From Candidatus Gastranaerophilales bacterium (GTDB lineage Bacteria; Cyanobacteriota; Vampirovibrionia; Gastranaerophilales; Gastranaerophilaceae), in NCBI GenBank assembly GCA_905234865.1, contig CAJOJE010000001.1, positions 296,248-360,247 on the forward strand: a stretch of 64,000 nucleotides of DNA, written 5' to 3'. Within the stretch, counting starts at the first letter, position 1. Each line of letters opens with the position of its first letter. Below the pieces are notes generated by a model, which was not told where the DNA came from, did not search any database, and saw only the letters and a program-made list of their open reading frames with translations. Positions 25,497-34,829 of this stretch are shown in pieces. The position numbers and the translations under genes were made by a program.

Positions 25497-28400
25497 CTAA
25501 TCCTTAAAAGTAGTTGGTGTTTCAAAGAAGTTAATATTTAAAAGTTCCGAATCCATATCGGAGAGAACACGTTTCGGCGTTGCTCTTCTCAAATCATCGG
25601 TATCAGACATAAGGTCGACTTCTTCGCCGCCCTTTTTGGCAACCGCAATATCAAGTCCGATTGATTGTAATTCACGAACCAATACTTTGAAAGATTCGGG
25701 AATACCCGGACGAGGTATATTGTCGCCTTTAACAATTGCTTCATAAGCTCTGGATCTTCCGTTTACATCGTCAGATTTAATGGTAAGCATTTCTTGCAGC
25801 GTATAAGCAGCACCATATGCTTCAAGTGCCCATACTTCCATTTCGCCGAATCTTTGACCGCCAAATTGAGCTTTACCGCCTAAAGGTTGTTGAGTAACAA
25901 GTGAATACGGTCCTGTTGATCTTGCATGAATTTTATCATCAACAAGGTGAACAAGTTTTAATATGTAAGAAAGCCCGACAGCAATCGGTTCATCGAACGG
26001 TTCGCCCGTTCTACCGTCATACAAAGTAACTTTACCGTCTTCTCTAACCCAATCGCAACCGGATTCTTTAATACCTTTAATAAGTTCCGCTTTAGTTGCA
26101 ATTTCTGATTGGTTAGCTCCATACATTTCATCAAACGGGGGTGCTTCATAGTGGTTGCCCGTAAGGTAAGCTGCAAGCCCCAAAAGACATTCATACGTTT
26201 GACCAACATTCATACGGGAAGGAACGCCCAGAGGATTTAAGACGATATCAACGGGTGTACCGTCCGGCAAGAAAGGCATGTCTTCTTTTGGAAGTATTCT
26301 TGAAACAATACCTTTGTTACCATGACGACCTGAAAGTTTATCACCGACCGAAATCTTACGTTTTTGAGCAATATACACTCTGATAACGGTATTTGCGCCG
26401 GGGGGAAGTTCATCGCCTTTTTCTCTGTCGAATACTTTAACGTCGACTACTCTTCCGCCTTCGCCATGAGGAACTTTTAAGGAGTTATCTTTTACGTCTC
26501 TTGCTTTTTCGGCAAAAATTGCTCTCAAAAGTTTTTCTTCGGGCGGATGTTCGGATTCGCCTTTCGGGGTAATTTTACCTACTAAGATATCATCGGCATA
26601 AACTCTTGCACCTATTCTGACAATGCCTCTTTCATCCAAATGACGAACTGCATCTTCCGAAACGTTAGGAACTTCACGAGTAATTTCTTCAGGCCCTAAT
26701 TTGGTTTGACGAGCATCAATTTCAAGCTTTTCGATATGAACGGATGTAAATACATCATCATGTACGCATCTTTCGGAAAGCAAAATAGCATCTTCGTAGT
26801 TGTAACCTTCCCAAGGCATATATGCAACAAGTACGTTCTTACCGAGTGATAGCTCGCCCATATTTGTCGAAGCTCCATCAGCAATAACATCTCCTTTTTT
26901 AACTTCCTGACCCGCCCTTACGATAGGTCTTTGGTTAATACATGTGTCTTGGTTTGATCTGACGTATTTTAAGAGCTGATGTAGGTGAATTTTACCGTTA
27001 TTATCCATAATGTGAATTTCTTCACCGACAACTCTTACAACTTTACCGTCACAATCAGAAACGGATACCATGCCTGAGTCTTTAGCGGCACGTTTTTCCA
27101 AGCCCGTACCGACAACAGGTCTTTGAGTAATTAATAAAGGCACTGCCTGACGTTGCATGTTAGAACCCATCAAAGCCCTGTTAGCATCGTCATGTTCAAT
27201 AAACGGAATCAATGATGTTGCAACGGAAATAATTTGAATTGGCGAAACGCCGAAATAGTCGACTTTCTTTGAATCACCCATCGTGAATTCCGAACGATAT
27301 CTTACAGGTATGAAAGCGTCTTTGATTTTTCTGTTCTCATCCAATTGGACATCGGCAGGAGCAACACGATAATTTTCGTCTTCATCTGCCGTCAAATAAT
27401 GAACTTCTTCGGTAACAACACCATCTTTAACGACAAAGAACGGAGTTTCAACAAATCCGTAATCATTAACTCTGGCATGCGTTGCAAGAGAACCGATAAG
27501 ACCTGCGTTCGGACCTTCTGGAGTTTCAACGGGGCAAATACGTCCGTATTGTGAAGGGTGAATGTCACGAACGGCAAAACCTGCACGTTCTCTCATAAGA
27601 CCACCGGGGCCTAAAGCCGAAATTCTTCTTTTATGAGTAAGTTCTGCCAAAGGATTGGTTTGATCCATAAACTGCGATAATTGAGATGAACCGAAGAACT
27701 CTTTAATTGCGGCATTTAAAGGCTTAACATTCAAAAGATTTAAAGGAGTCAATGTTTCAGAATCCTGTAAAGTCATTCTTTCTTTAACTATTCTTTCAAT
27801 CCTTGATAAACCTACTCTGAATTGGTTTTGAAGAAGCTCGCCGACAGAACGGATTCTTCTGTTTCCTAAGTGGTCGATATCATCAAGAACACCTTCATCG
27901 TACGTTAAATTAATTAAGTATTCAACTGCGGCAACAATATCTTGAATTGTTATTGTTCTTTGAGTTTCAGGCAAGTTTAAGCCAAGTTTTTTATTAAGTT
28001 TATAACGACCGACTTTACCTATATCATATTTCTTTTCATCAAAAAATCTTGCCTCAAGAATCGACCTGCCGCCCGCAGCAGAAGCAGGGTCGCCCGGTCT
28101 TAATTTTTTATACACTTCGACTAAAGCTTCATCGGTTGATTTTGTCGTATCTTTTTCTAATGTTTTTCTCAAGAAATCAAAGTGTGTAAAAATAGATTCC
28201 ATTTCAATCGGAGTAATACCAAGAGCTTTTAACAAAGTTGTGGCAAGGATTTTTCTGTTTTTATCAATTTTTACATATACCAAATCGTTGGAATCGGTTT
28301 CAATTTTCAGCCATGCTCCGCGATTAGGAATTAAAGTAGCGTTATAAAGACGTTTTCCTGTCGGAGAAACTTCTTTTTTGTAATAAATACCGGGGCTTCT

Positions 28401-28811
28401 TACGATTTGAGATACTATAACACGTTCAGCACCGTTAACGATAAAAGTACCTTTGTCGGTCATAGTAGGAATATCACCTATGTAAACTTCCTGCTCTTTG
28501 ATTTCCCCCGAGTCACGATTAACAAGACGCATCATAACTTTTAACTGTTTTGAATACGTTGAATCATGTATTCTGGCTTCTTCAATCGTGTATTTAGGAT
28601 TATCAAACGTGTAATTGGGAAGAAAATGTAATTCTAAACGACCCGTATAGTCTTTTACGGGAGAAAACGAAAGCAATTCTTCCTTTAAGCCTTCTTTTAA
28701 AAACCATTCAAATGATTTTTTTTGTATCTCAATTAAATCCGGAAGTTCGCTCAAACGGGTTGGTGGAATTCCCATAGGAGTAACACGGTTTGCATATTGT
28801 GTTTTTGACAT
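25497..28811 (-). CDS. rpoB: RNA polymerase beta subunit
   Basis: A 1104-residue protein with standard landmarks: the rifampicin region ([20 protein letters not shown] and [10 protein letters not shown]), [54 protein letters not shown], and the C-terminal [20 protein letters not shown]. The rifampicin cluster reads as a drug-sensitive form at the D, H and S positions I can see (D in FMDQ, H in THKR), though S531-equivalent should be aligned properly. It leads the rpoB-rpoC1-rpoC2 operon. No rplL/rplJ lies upstream; the gene diverges from an exported-protein gene across a 237-base spacer. Confidence 0.98.
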   Translation of the reverse strand: MSKTQYANRVTPMGIPPTRLSELPDLIEIQKKSFEWFLKEGLKEELLSFSPVKDYTGRLELHFLPNYTFDNPKYTIEEARIHDSTYSKQLKVMMRLVNRDSGEIKEQEVYIGDIPTMTDKGTFIVNGAERVIVSQIVRSPGIYYKKEVSPTGKRLYNATLIPNRGAWLKIETDSNDLVYVKIDKNRKILATTLLKALGITPIEMESIFTHFDFLRKTLEKDTTKSTDEALVEVYKKLRPGDPASAAGGRSILEARFFDEKKYDIGKVGRYKLNKKLGLNLPETQRTITIQDIVAAVEYLINLTYDEGVLDDIDHLGNRRIRSVGELLQNQFRVGLSRIERIVKERMTLQDSETLTPLNLLNVKPLNAAIKEFFGSSQLSQFMDQTNPLAELTHKRRISALGPGGLMRERAGFAVRDIHPSQYGRICPVETPEGPNAGLIGSLATHARVNDYGFVETPFFVVKDGVVTEEVHYLTADEDENYRVAPADVQLDENRKIKDAFIPVRYRSEFTMGDSKKVDYFGVSPIQIISVATSLIPFIEHDDANRALMGSNMQRQAVPLLITQRPVVGTGLEKRAAKDSGMVSVSDCDGKVVRVVGEEIHIMDNNGKIHLHQLLKYVRSNQDTCINQRPIVRAGQEVKKGDVIADGASTNMGELSLGKNVLVAYMPWEGYNYEDAILLSERCVHDDVFTSVHIEKLEIDARQTKLGPEEITREVPNVSEDAVRHLDERGIVRIGARVYADDILVGKITPKGESEHPPEEKLLRAIFAEKARDVKDNSLKVPHGEGGRVVDVKVFDREKGDELPPGANTVIRVYIAQKRKISVGDKLSGRHGNKGIVSRILPKEDMPFLPDGTPVDIVLNPLGVPSRMNVGQTYECLLGLAAYLTGNHYEAPPFDEMYGANQSEIATKAELIKGIKESGCDWVREDGKVTLYDGRTGEPFDEPIAVGLSYILKLVHLVDDKIHARSTGPYSLVTQQPLGGKAQFGGQRFGEMEVWALEAYGAAYTLQEMLTIKSDDVNGRSRAYEAIVKGDNIPRPGIPESFKVLVRELQSIGLDIAVAKKGGEEVDLMSDTDDLRRATPKRVLSDMDSELLNINFFETPTTFKD

Positions 28812-28940
28812 TTAAGTACCTCTAATATATGTAATTACAGTAAAATTTAGGTTAATTTTGTTATCCTGAGCATATTCTTATTACATTTATCTGAATTATG
28901 GCGATAAAACTCCATACTCATGACAATTGTAACTTATACA

Positions 28941-28968
28941 ATCGTACTCTGTAAAAGTTTTCAGTCAA
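28941..28968 (-). promoter_or_regulatory. Possible rpoB promoter
   Basis: On the minus strand TTGACT (28968-28963) is followed after 16 bases by TACGAT (28946-28941). This would give a leader of about 120 bases before rpoB, with no obvious riboswitch in it. Confidence 0.35.
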
Positions 28969-29012
28969 GATACAAACTTTACAACTCTTAACATAGCCTT
29001 TTATTATTTTTT

Positions 29013-29048
29013 TTGACATTAAATTGATAAAATTGGTAAAATATAACT
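29013..29048 (+). promoter_or_regulatory. Predicted leaderless promoter
   Basis: TTGACA (29013-29018), 18-base spacer, TAAAAT (29037-29042), then 6 bases to the ATG at 29049. No ribosome-binding site. An alternative extended -10 (TGA-TAAAAT, 29025-29033) would still leave a leader of only a few bases. Confidence 0.6.
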
Positions 29049-29705
29049 ATGAAAAAAACAATTCTAATTATTTGTCTTTTATTATTCTTGAATTTAAAAT
29101 CATACGCCGATTATGTCCCGAGGTATGTCGATACGGAAAGATATTACGGAAACGGAGTTATTTTAATTAAAGATAAAATTAAAGTATACGAAAAAGACGA
29201 TGAAAACTCAAATCAAGATGCAATCATTGACAATGAAACCGTCAAAGAAGCAAAGAATAAAAAAGCCACAGCTTCAAATACTTTTTTGATTTCGATAAAA
29301 GATAAGCAAATTACCGTACTTCCCGTCAAATATGACACAGACGAATGGTATTATATTTGTTACGACCAGTCGCAAAAGTTGTTCGGTTGGGTTAAAAAAA
29401 CCGAAAACATAGACTATTACGACTGGCAGGATTTTTTTAATATATACGGCAGAAAATACGGAATTTACATTTTTAGAAACGTCCCCGCAGGATATAAAAA
29501 ACTTTATTCCGCACCTGATGAAAAAAGTACGTTGACGGATAGTTTTGATTTCCCGAGATACATTTCTTTATGGCTTATAAATAAAGATTGGATGTTAATT
29601 AAAGCAACGACATACGACGGCATAACAAAGACAGGTTGGTTCAGATGGAGAACGGAGAAAAAAAACGTAATAGCCTTACCTGATTTTGGAGAAATGAATT
29701 ATTAG
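29049..29705 (+). CDS. Exported protein with SH3-like features
   Basis: A 218-residue protein with a clean signal peptide (residues 1-20, LLLFLNLKSYA-D). The mature part is rich in tyrosine and tryptophan. It has two units that resemble bacterial SH3 domains: WYYICYDQSQKLFGWVKK and WMLIKATTYDGITKTGWFRW. Such domains often bind peptidoglycan or peptides. No catalytic domain is visible. It is transcribed away from rpoB and ends in a strong bidirectional terminator. SH3-like is inferred from pattern, not a confident family match. Confidence 0.62.
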   Translation: MKKTILIICLLLFLNLKSYADYVPRYVDTERYYGNGVILIKDKIKVYEKDDENSNQDAIIDNETVKEAKNKKATASNTFLISIKDKQITVLPVKYDTDEWYYICYDQSQKLFGWVKKTENIDYYDWQDFFNIYGRKYGIYIFRNVPAGYKKLYSAPDEKSTLTDSFDFPRYISLWLINKDWMLIKATTYDGITKTGWFRWRTEKKNVIALPDFGEMNY

Positions 29706-29716
29706 CGCAAACATTA

Positions 29717-29746
29717 AAAAACCGACTTCATTTGAAGTCGGTTTTT
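29717..29746. terminator. Bidirectional rho-independent terminator
   Basis: A near-perfect 14-pair stem, 29717-29730 with 29733-29746, flanked by A and T runs. It serves the exported-protein gene on the plus strand and the GH13 operon on the minus strand. Confidence 0.9.
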
Positions 29747-29759
29747 GGATTATGTATCA

Positions 29760-32700
29760 TTATTGTTTTGCTTGTTGGGAATAAAAGAGGTTTTTATTGT
29801 TAGAAACTTTCTCAAAGAAAGTAACGGTTGAATTAAGATTATCGTCTTGACCCGAAACATTGAATAACTTTCCGTTTTTGTCCGTTTTATATGTTCCGGA
29901 TTTTACATATTTGCCCTGACCTTCATCATACACAACCTTTGTAAATTCGGTACCCGGTTTTACCAACAGATTATTTTCGGTATCTTTCAAAACAAGGTCT
30001 GATAATTTGGGAAGGAATCCGTCGCCTATTTCTTGCGGAGTTTTTAAACCTCTTATTTCATGGGCACTTGGAATAAATACATTTGTCATAACCGATAAAA
30101 CACCGGAACCTTTATCATTGTATTTATATATAGCACCCACTTCATGGTTTACCAAATGAAGTTTTGTATTAAGAGCTCTGACTTTGGATTTATCGACGAT
30201 TTTCTTCATTTCATCCATTGTTTTATATTGAATCTGTTTAAATTCATCTGCATTATCCTTGGTTGCCATAATTTTATCTTGAATTGCTTTCTTGTGAGCT
30301 TGGTCTATTTTGTCTGAAATCTCATCTGTATCCGTTATTTTACGAACAGCTTCAAAAATTTGTTCTTTTTTGCGTGCTTCAACTTCCGCTTTCGGTGTAG
30401 TTTTTTCATCGATTTTTAAATCGTCTAACTTACCGACAAAAGAGCAAACGGTTTGAACCGTTTTTAAATCTTTATCTTTAAGCGCTTCTGCCAAATCATC
30501 GCCGTTTGATATAAATTCCAATTCAAGGAACGGTTTAACATCGTCATCATCCTTCATATAATCAAATACGAGGTTTACCTCATCCATTGTCATTTCATCA
30601 ATACCTGCATTCATTTGTTCTTGAGATACATATGGAGTAAGTTTTTCATTTATATGATTAGCAAGACCCCAATTGTGAGCATTTCTTACGGCTTCTGCAA
30701 CATGTGCCCTAAATTCGTTATATTCTTCGGGAGTCGTATTTTTTACTTTAGCTTTGAGCGCATTTTTATATGCACCTTCGACTTTCGCTTGAAGAGAAAC
30801 ATTATCTTTGTAGTTTCGAACGGTTCTTATAATTTCTTCTTTGGAGGGCTCGGGAGCAACTATATCCTCTCTTTCCGGAACGGTTGCCTTTTGCTTTTTA
30901 GCTTGCTCAATTTGTTCGTCTTTATAATTTTCCTTAAAATCCTTAATAGCATAAGGAGCGGCTGTTTTAATCGTATCTAAGTCCAACAATTCCAACGCAT
31001 TCGCAAGATTATATTTATTGTTTGTCGGAACCATAAGAATAGGCTTAATTGTCGGATCATCTTTCATAAAAGCGAAAATCGGTTTAAGGTCTTTCATTTC
31101 AATTTCACCGATAGCTTTCATCATGATGGGTTTTGAAGCTTTATCGGCATTAATGGCGGGAGCAACAACGGGAGTACCTCCTGATAGAGCGCTCATACCT
31201 TTATCAAGTTTTGATAAAGCGCCGATTTGTTTTATACGACTGTTAAATTCTGCTATACCGCCTTTTTTGTGTTCATCAATCCAGTCATGCCTTATAAGGT
31301 TTCTACAACCCAAATAAACATTTTTACTTCTTGCTTCAGCGCCGGTTTGAGCAAATTCGGAACCTGCAAATAATGTGGGAATACCGACGGCACCTGACAT
31401 CATTTCATATATAGAAGTCATTTTTGTAAGATAAGGTTCAACCATGGAATGATGTACGGAATCTTTCAGTTCTCTGACGTTGACTTCTCTGCCTTCCGTA
31501 TTAAGCCCCATTGCCTGCGCTTGTTCAATAACGTTTGGAATCGTTACTTCAAAAGGAGCTGCGCCGAATGCTTCCGCACGTTTAAAGTCGGGAGTTTTAT
31601 CGGTATCGGATTTGAACTTATACCCGTTTGCCAAATGTTTAATTGACTTATCGAGAATTTTTACTTCATCGTCAGAAAAACCGAGCTTTTTAGCATGTTC
31701 TGCAAAGTATTTTTCATACATCTGAGCAACTGCCGTTGCTTTTGAACTCATGGTCGCAGGGTCAAATTCTTTTCTGCCCAATACATCTAAAACCATAGCT
31801 TTTTTATTTTGAACTTCTTTAGCATCATTGCCGAATTCAAAGTTACCCCAGAATAATCCCGCATCAACCGCCATAAGGTGGGCAGCTCTCGGTTTGTCAT
31901 GGTTATCAAGGAATACATGGCTGCCTATTATATTTTCAGGTACGACAGGTCCCCATTTCGACTCGGGATGGACAAATCCTTCAACTTTGCTGAGAAAATG
32001 TGAAATATCACCCGACCACTCAATCGCACCTTCTTCGATGTTTTTACCGAAAGTTTTGGGGTACAAGCCAAAGAATGTAGAATAGTTTGAAGTAGTTGTT
32101 GCACCGGTTTCTTTAAAGAAAATACCTTCAGCCATATCGCCATCTAAATATTTTCCGTAATCACGATCGCCGATACTCCACAAAGTTGTTACTTCGGCAA
32201 CTACATAAGAAGACGGATTTACATCTCTTACGTTTTTAACAAAAGGTTTCCAAAAATCAATAACGTCATTCCAAACGGTTTCGGCATTAAGATTTTCTCT
32301 TGCTTCGTTAAAGTCACTAACGTCTTTTGCAGCGTCAAAACGCCAGTTTAACCCGCCTCCCGTTTGATCGAGAATTGCTTCCGCAGCCTTGTAATCACTT
32401 AAAGAAGCGCCTAAGTATGTATTTTTAAGATATGTTTTAAAATTATTCATTTGTTCGGGTTTTTTTGTTTTAAGCGAATCAAGCCCCGAAGATAATTTTG
32501 AAACCACATCATCAGCTTCTTTGTCGGAATTTCTTCTTAAAATATGTAATTTATTTATATTAAAACGCTTTCCGTTGCCGGGCGTATTTATTTCCGGTCT
32601 GAGGTCCGAACCTTCATAATCAAGATTGCCGTTTTTATCAAAAGCTTCCGTTTTGTCAAACAAACTTTCCGTTATTGCAAATTCCATGATATCATCCGTT

Positions 32701-34742
32701 GCAATTTCAAGGAAATATTTACCGTATTCGGTTAATTCGGCGCTGTCTCCGTTTTGTTTGATTAAAGGTGCTTTAGGATCTTGAATGTCATTCATTATAC
32801 CTTTTATAAAGGTAGGGAGTTTTTCCGTATAAACTTTCTTCATTTTCGGATTTAAGGAACCGTTAATACATTTTGAAGAATTTTCCAAAATTTCAAGTTT
32901 ACTTGCATTAGGGTCCATATCTTTTGTCGGTCTCGGAGTAATATACGGAGTCGATAAAACACCTAAAAGCTCGGGAGAGTAACTTAAAGATTCAAGAGGG
33001 AAACTCAAAATTCTATCTTGAATTAAGTCATTATCACTCATGTTTGTATCGGTAATTCTAAGGTTATAATCAAGATTACCCGATTTTGCATCATCGTAAA
33101 TATTTGATAAAGTTTCTTTCTTTAATTCAAACTTATTTTCAAGATCGGATAAATATTTTCTTGTTTCAAGAGTTTCACTTGCCTGTCCTTTATTTTTTTC
33201 ATGCAATTTTTGCGCAACATCAAGTACTAAGGCATTCCTTGTTTCTTTTGTCCAATAGCTTGCAATGTTGTAAATATAGTTTCTTGCCTGAACATTACCT
33301 TCACGCATTTTATCTTCTTTTGTATGGTCGGATAAATTCATTTTTACAAGGTCAATATTGCCGTCCCAACCTGCATATCCTCCTGATTCGGCTCTTCTTA
33401 CAAATGAAATTTTCGTGCCGAGCAAATCCGTAAGCGCTTTTGCGTCTTTGCCTTTAGCCCATTGATTGTAATCTTGATGATCGAAATTTTTTATGACATC
33501 GGATTTGGGGTCAACTTCAAAATAGTTGTTTAACGTACCGTCATCCCACATTGTAATATCATAGGGGTCATCAGGCATATCATTATCATATTGGACAATG
33601 AGTTTACCCCTTTCTTCCAATTGTTCCTTACTTGCAAGTCTTGTATCATAAAATTGAATATAGGTAGGCATATCGGGATTATATGTATAACCTTCTACAT
33701 TATACGGATTTACAACTCTTATGCCGATATGTTCAGTATCTTTGTTGGGGAATACGCCTATTTGGAACCCTTCTTCAGACGGTGATTTAAACCAGTATTT
33801 AAAAGGTGAATCGGGATTATGAACCGCATGATTAAATTGTACGCCTTCATATCCTTGAGATGTAAAAGCACCGTCAAGAACATATCCTTTACCTAAATTA
33901 AAGCAATCTTTTTGCAGATCCAGAAAATCTTTTTTAGTACCCGTTCCGTTTGAAATTTGGAAGTGGTTTGATGGGTGATACATGTGGGAAGAAATTCTGC
34001 CGCCGCCGATTAGGGGGGTTGTCATAATTAATTTATTGGAGCTTAACTCATTATCAAGTTTTTCTCTTATACCGTTAATCGTACCGCCTGCTCTGTTTAA
34101 ATGGTTTCTTCTGTATGAATCGTAAACATCCTCGATTGGTCTTGTATCATCGGGGTTCTGTTTCTTAATTTTATTATGATAAGTTTGAAGAACATTATAA
34201 GAATCGGTAAAAATATGTTCCATGGGACCTTCATTTCTTGAAGTACCCATAATATTCGAAGCTAACGTGTATTTTTTTCCGTCTGCTTCAACGATTGCGC
34301 CTGCAGAATCGGTATAAGTTTTTTCTCTTTCAACATTATTTGAATCGATATATGTGGCGGGTTTATTGTCTTTTTTGTTATATACTACATATCTGTATGC
34401 AAATTGACCGTCTTCATAAATTCCATGATCAAATAAATCAATATCAAAATATGTTTTCTTGCCTTGACGAAATTCATCATCGACATCAACCATTTCGGCA
34501 TATTCGGTATCGGGCACGCTCCCCAAAAAATCACGATGATAGTTTTGTGATTCGACTATTGCATCTTTCATAGGCACAATTTCTATACCTAATTCTTCAT
34601 CCGGACCAATTTCTATGCCATGAGGGGGAAAAACCCTGAAAACTTGCTGACCCGTACTGTTTTTGACGGATTTTGAGCCTTGGAAAGAAATATTGTCATT
34701 TTGTTGTGTTTTATTAGTTTTATTAATTGAATTTAAGTCCAC
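29760..34742 (-). CDS. Giant GH13 (alpha-amylase superfamily) protein with SFQG N-terminus
   Basis: A 1660-residue protein. GH13 motifs are spread over a wide span: YVLDGAFTSQGYEGVQFNHA (about 287-306, region I-like), LNWRFDAAK (nucleophile D803), VVAEVTTLW (acid/base E850) and VFLDNHDKPR (H948, D949), with GIPTLFAGSEF after that. The triad is intact, so it is probably active on an alpha-glucan. About 500 residues separate region I from region II, far more than usual, and a helical 450-residue C-terminal part follows. No signal peptide is present; the N-terminus is polar with NISFQG at 17-22. The start is GTG with AAGGAG 8 bases upstream. It is the last gene of a four-gene operon. Substrate and linkage cannot be read from sequence. 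Confidence 0.75.
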   Translation of the reverse strand: MDLNSINKTNKTQQNDNISFQGSKSVKNSTGQQVFRVFPPHGIEIGPDEELGIEIVPMKDAIVESQNYHRDFLGSVPDTEYAEMVDVDDEFRQGKKTYFDIDLFDHGIYEDGQFAYRYVVYNKKDNKPATYIDSNNVEREKTYTDSAGAIVEADGKKYTLASNIMGTSRNEGPMEHIFTDSYNVLQTYHNKIKKQNPDDTRPIEDVYDSYRRNHLNRAGGTINGIREKLDNELSSNKLIMTTPLIGGGRISSHMYHPSNHFQISNGTGTKKDFLDLQKDCFNLGKGYVLDGAFTSQGYEGVQFNHAVHNPDSPFKYWFKSPSEEGFQIGVFPNKDTEHIGIRVVNPYNVEGYTYNPDMPTYIQFYDTRLASKEQLEERGKLIVQYDNDMPDDPYDITMWDDGTLNNYFEVDPKSDVIKNFDHQDYNQWAKGKDAKALTDLLGTKISFVRRAESGGYAGWDGNIDLVKMNLSDHTKEDKMREGNVQARNYIYNIASYWTKETRNALVLDVAQKLHEKNKGQASETLETRKYLSDLENKFELKKETLSNIYDDAKSGNLDYNLRITDTNMSDNDLIQDRILSFPLESLSYSPELLGVLSTPYITPRPTKDMDPNASKLEILENSSKCINGSLNPKMKKVYTEKLPTFIKGIMNDIQDPKAPLIKQNGDSAELTEYGKYFLEIATDDIMEFAITESLFDKTEAFDKNGNLDYEGSDLRPEINTPGNGKRFNINKLHILRRNSDKEADDVVSKLSSGLDSLKTKKPEQMNNFKTYLKNTYLGASLSDYKAAEAILDQTGGGLNWRFDAAKDVSDFNEARENLNAETVWNDVIDFWKPFVKNVRDVNPSSYVVAEVTTLWSIGDRDYGKYLDGDMAEGIFFKETGATTTSNYSTFFGLYPKTFGKNIEEGAIEWSGDISHFLSKVEGFVHPESKWGPVVPENIIGSHVFLDNHDKPRAAHLMAVDAGLFWGNFEFGNDAKEVQNKKAMVLDVLGRKEFDPATMSSKATAVAQMYEKYFAEHAKKLGFSDDEVKILDKSIKHLANGYKFKSDTDKTPDFKRAEAFGAAPFEVTIPNVIEQAQAMGLNTEGREVNVRELKDSVHHSMVEPYLTKMTSIYEMMSGAVGIPTLFAGSEFAQTGAEARSKNVYLGCRNLIRHDWIDEHKKGGIAEFNSRIKQIGALSKLDKGMSALSGGTPVVAPAINADKASKPIMMKAIGEIEMKDLKPIFAFMKDDPTIKPILMVPTNNKYNLANALELLDLDTIKTAAPYAIKDFKENYKDEQIEQAKKQKATVPEREDIVAPEPSKEEIIRTVRNYKDNVSLQAKVEGAYKNALKAKVKNTTPEEYNEFRAHVAEAVRNAHNWGLANHINEKLTPYVSQEQMNAGIDEMTMDEVNLVFDYMKDDDDVKPFLELEFISNGDDLAEALKDKDLKTVQTVCSFVGKLDDLKIDEKTTPKAEVEARKKEQIFEAVRKITDTDEISDKIDQAHKKAIQDKIMATKDNADEFKQIQYKTMDEMKKIVDKSKVRALNTKLHLVNHEVGAIYKYNDKGSGVLSVMTNVFIPSAHEIRGLKTPQEIGDGFLPKLSDLVLKDTENNLLVKPGTEFTKVVYDEGQGKYVKSGTYKTDKNGKLFNVSGQDDNLNSTVTFFEKVSNNKNLFYSQQAKQ

Positions 34743-34829
34743 AGAAATTGCTCCTTGTTTTCCTAACTTGTTCCTTATTTCTACATATCGAATATTTAAA
34801 CAAAAACTTTAGTTTTTATTTAAGATATA

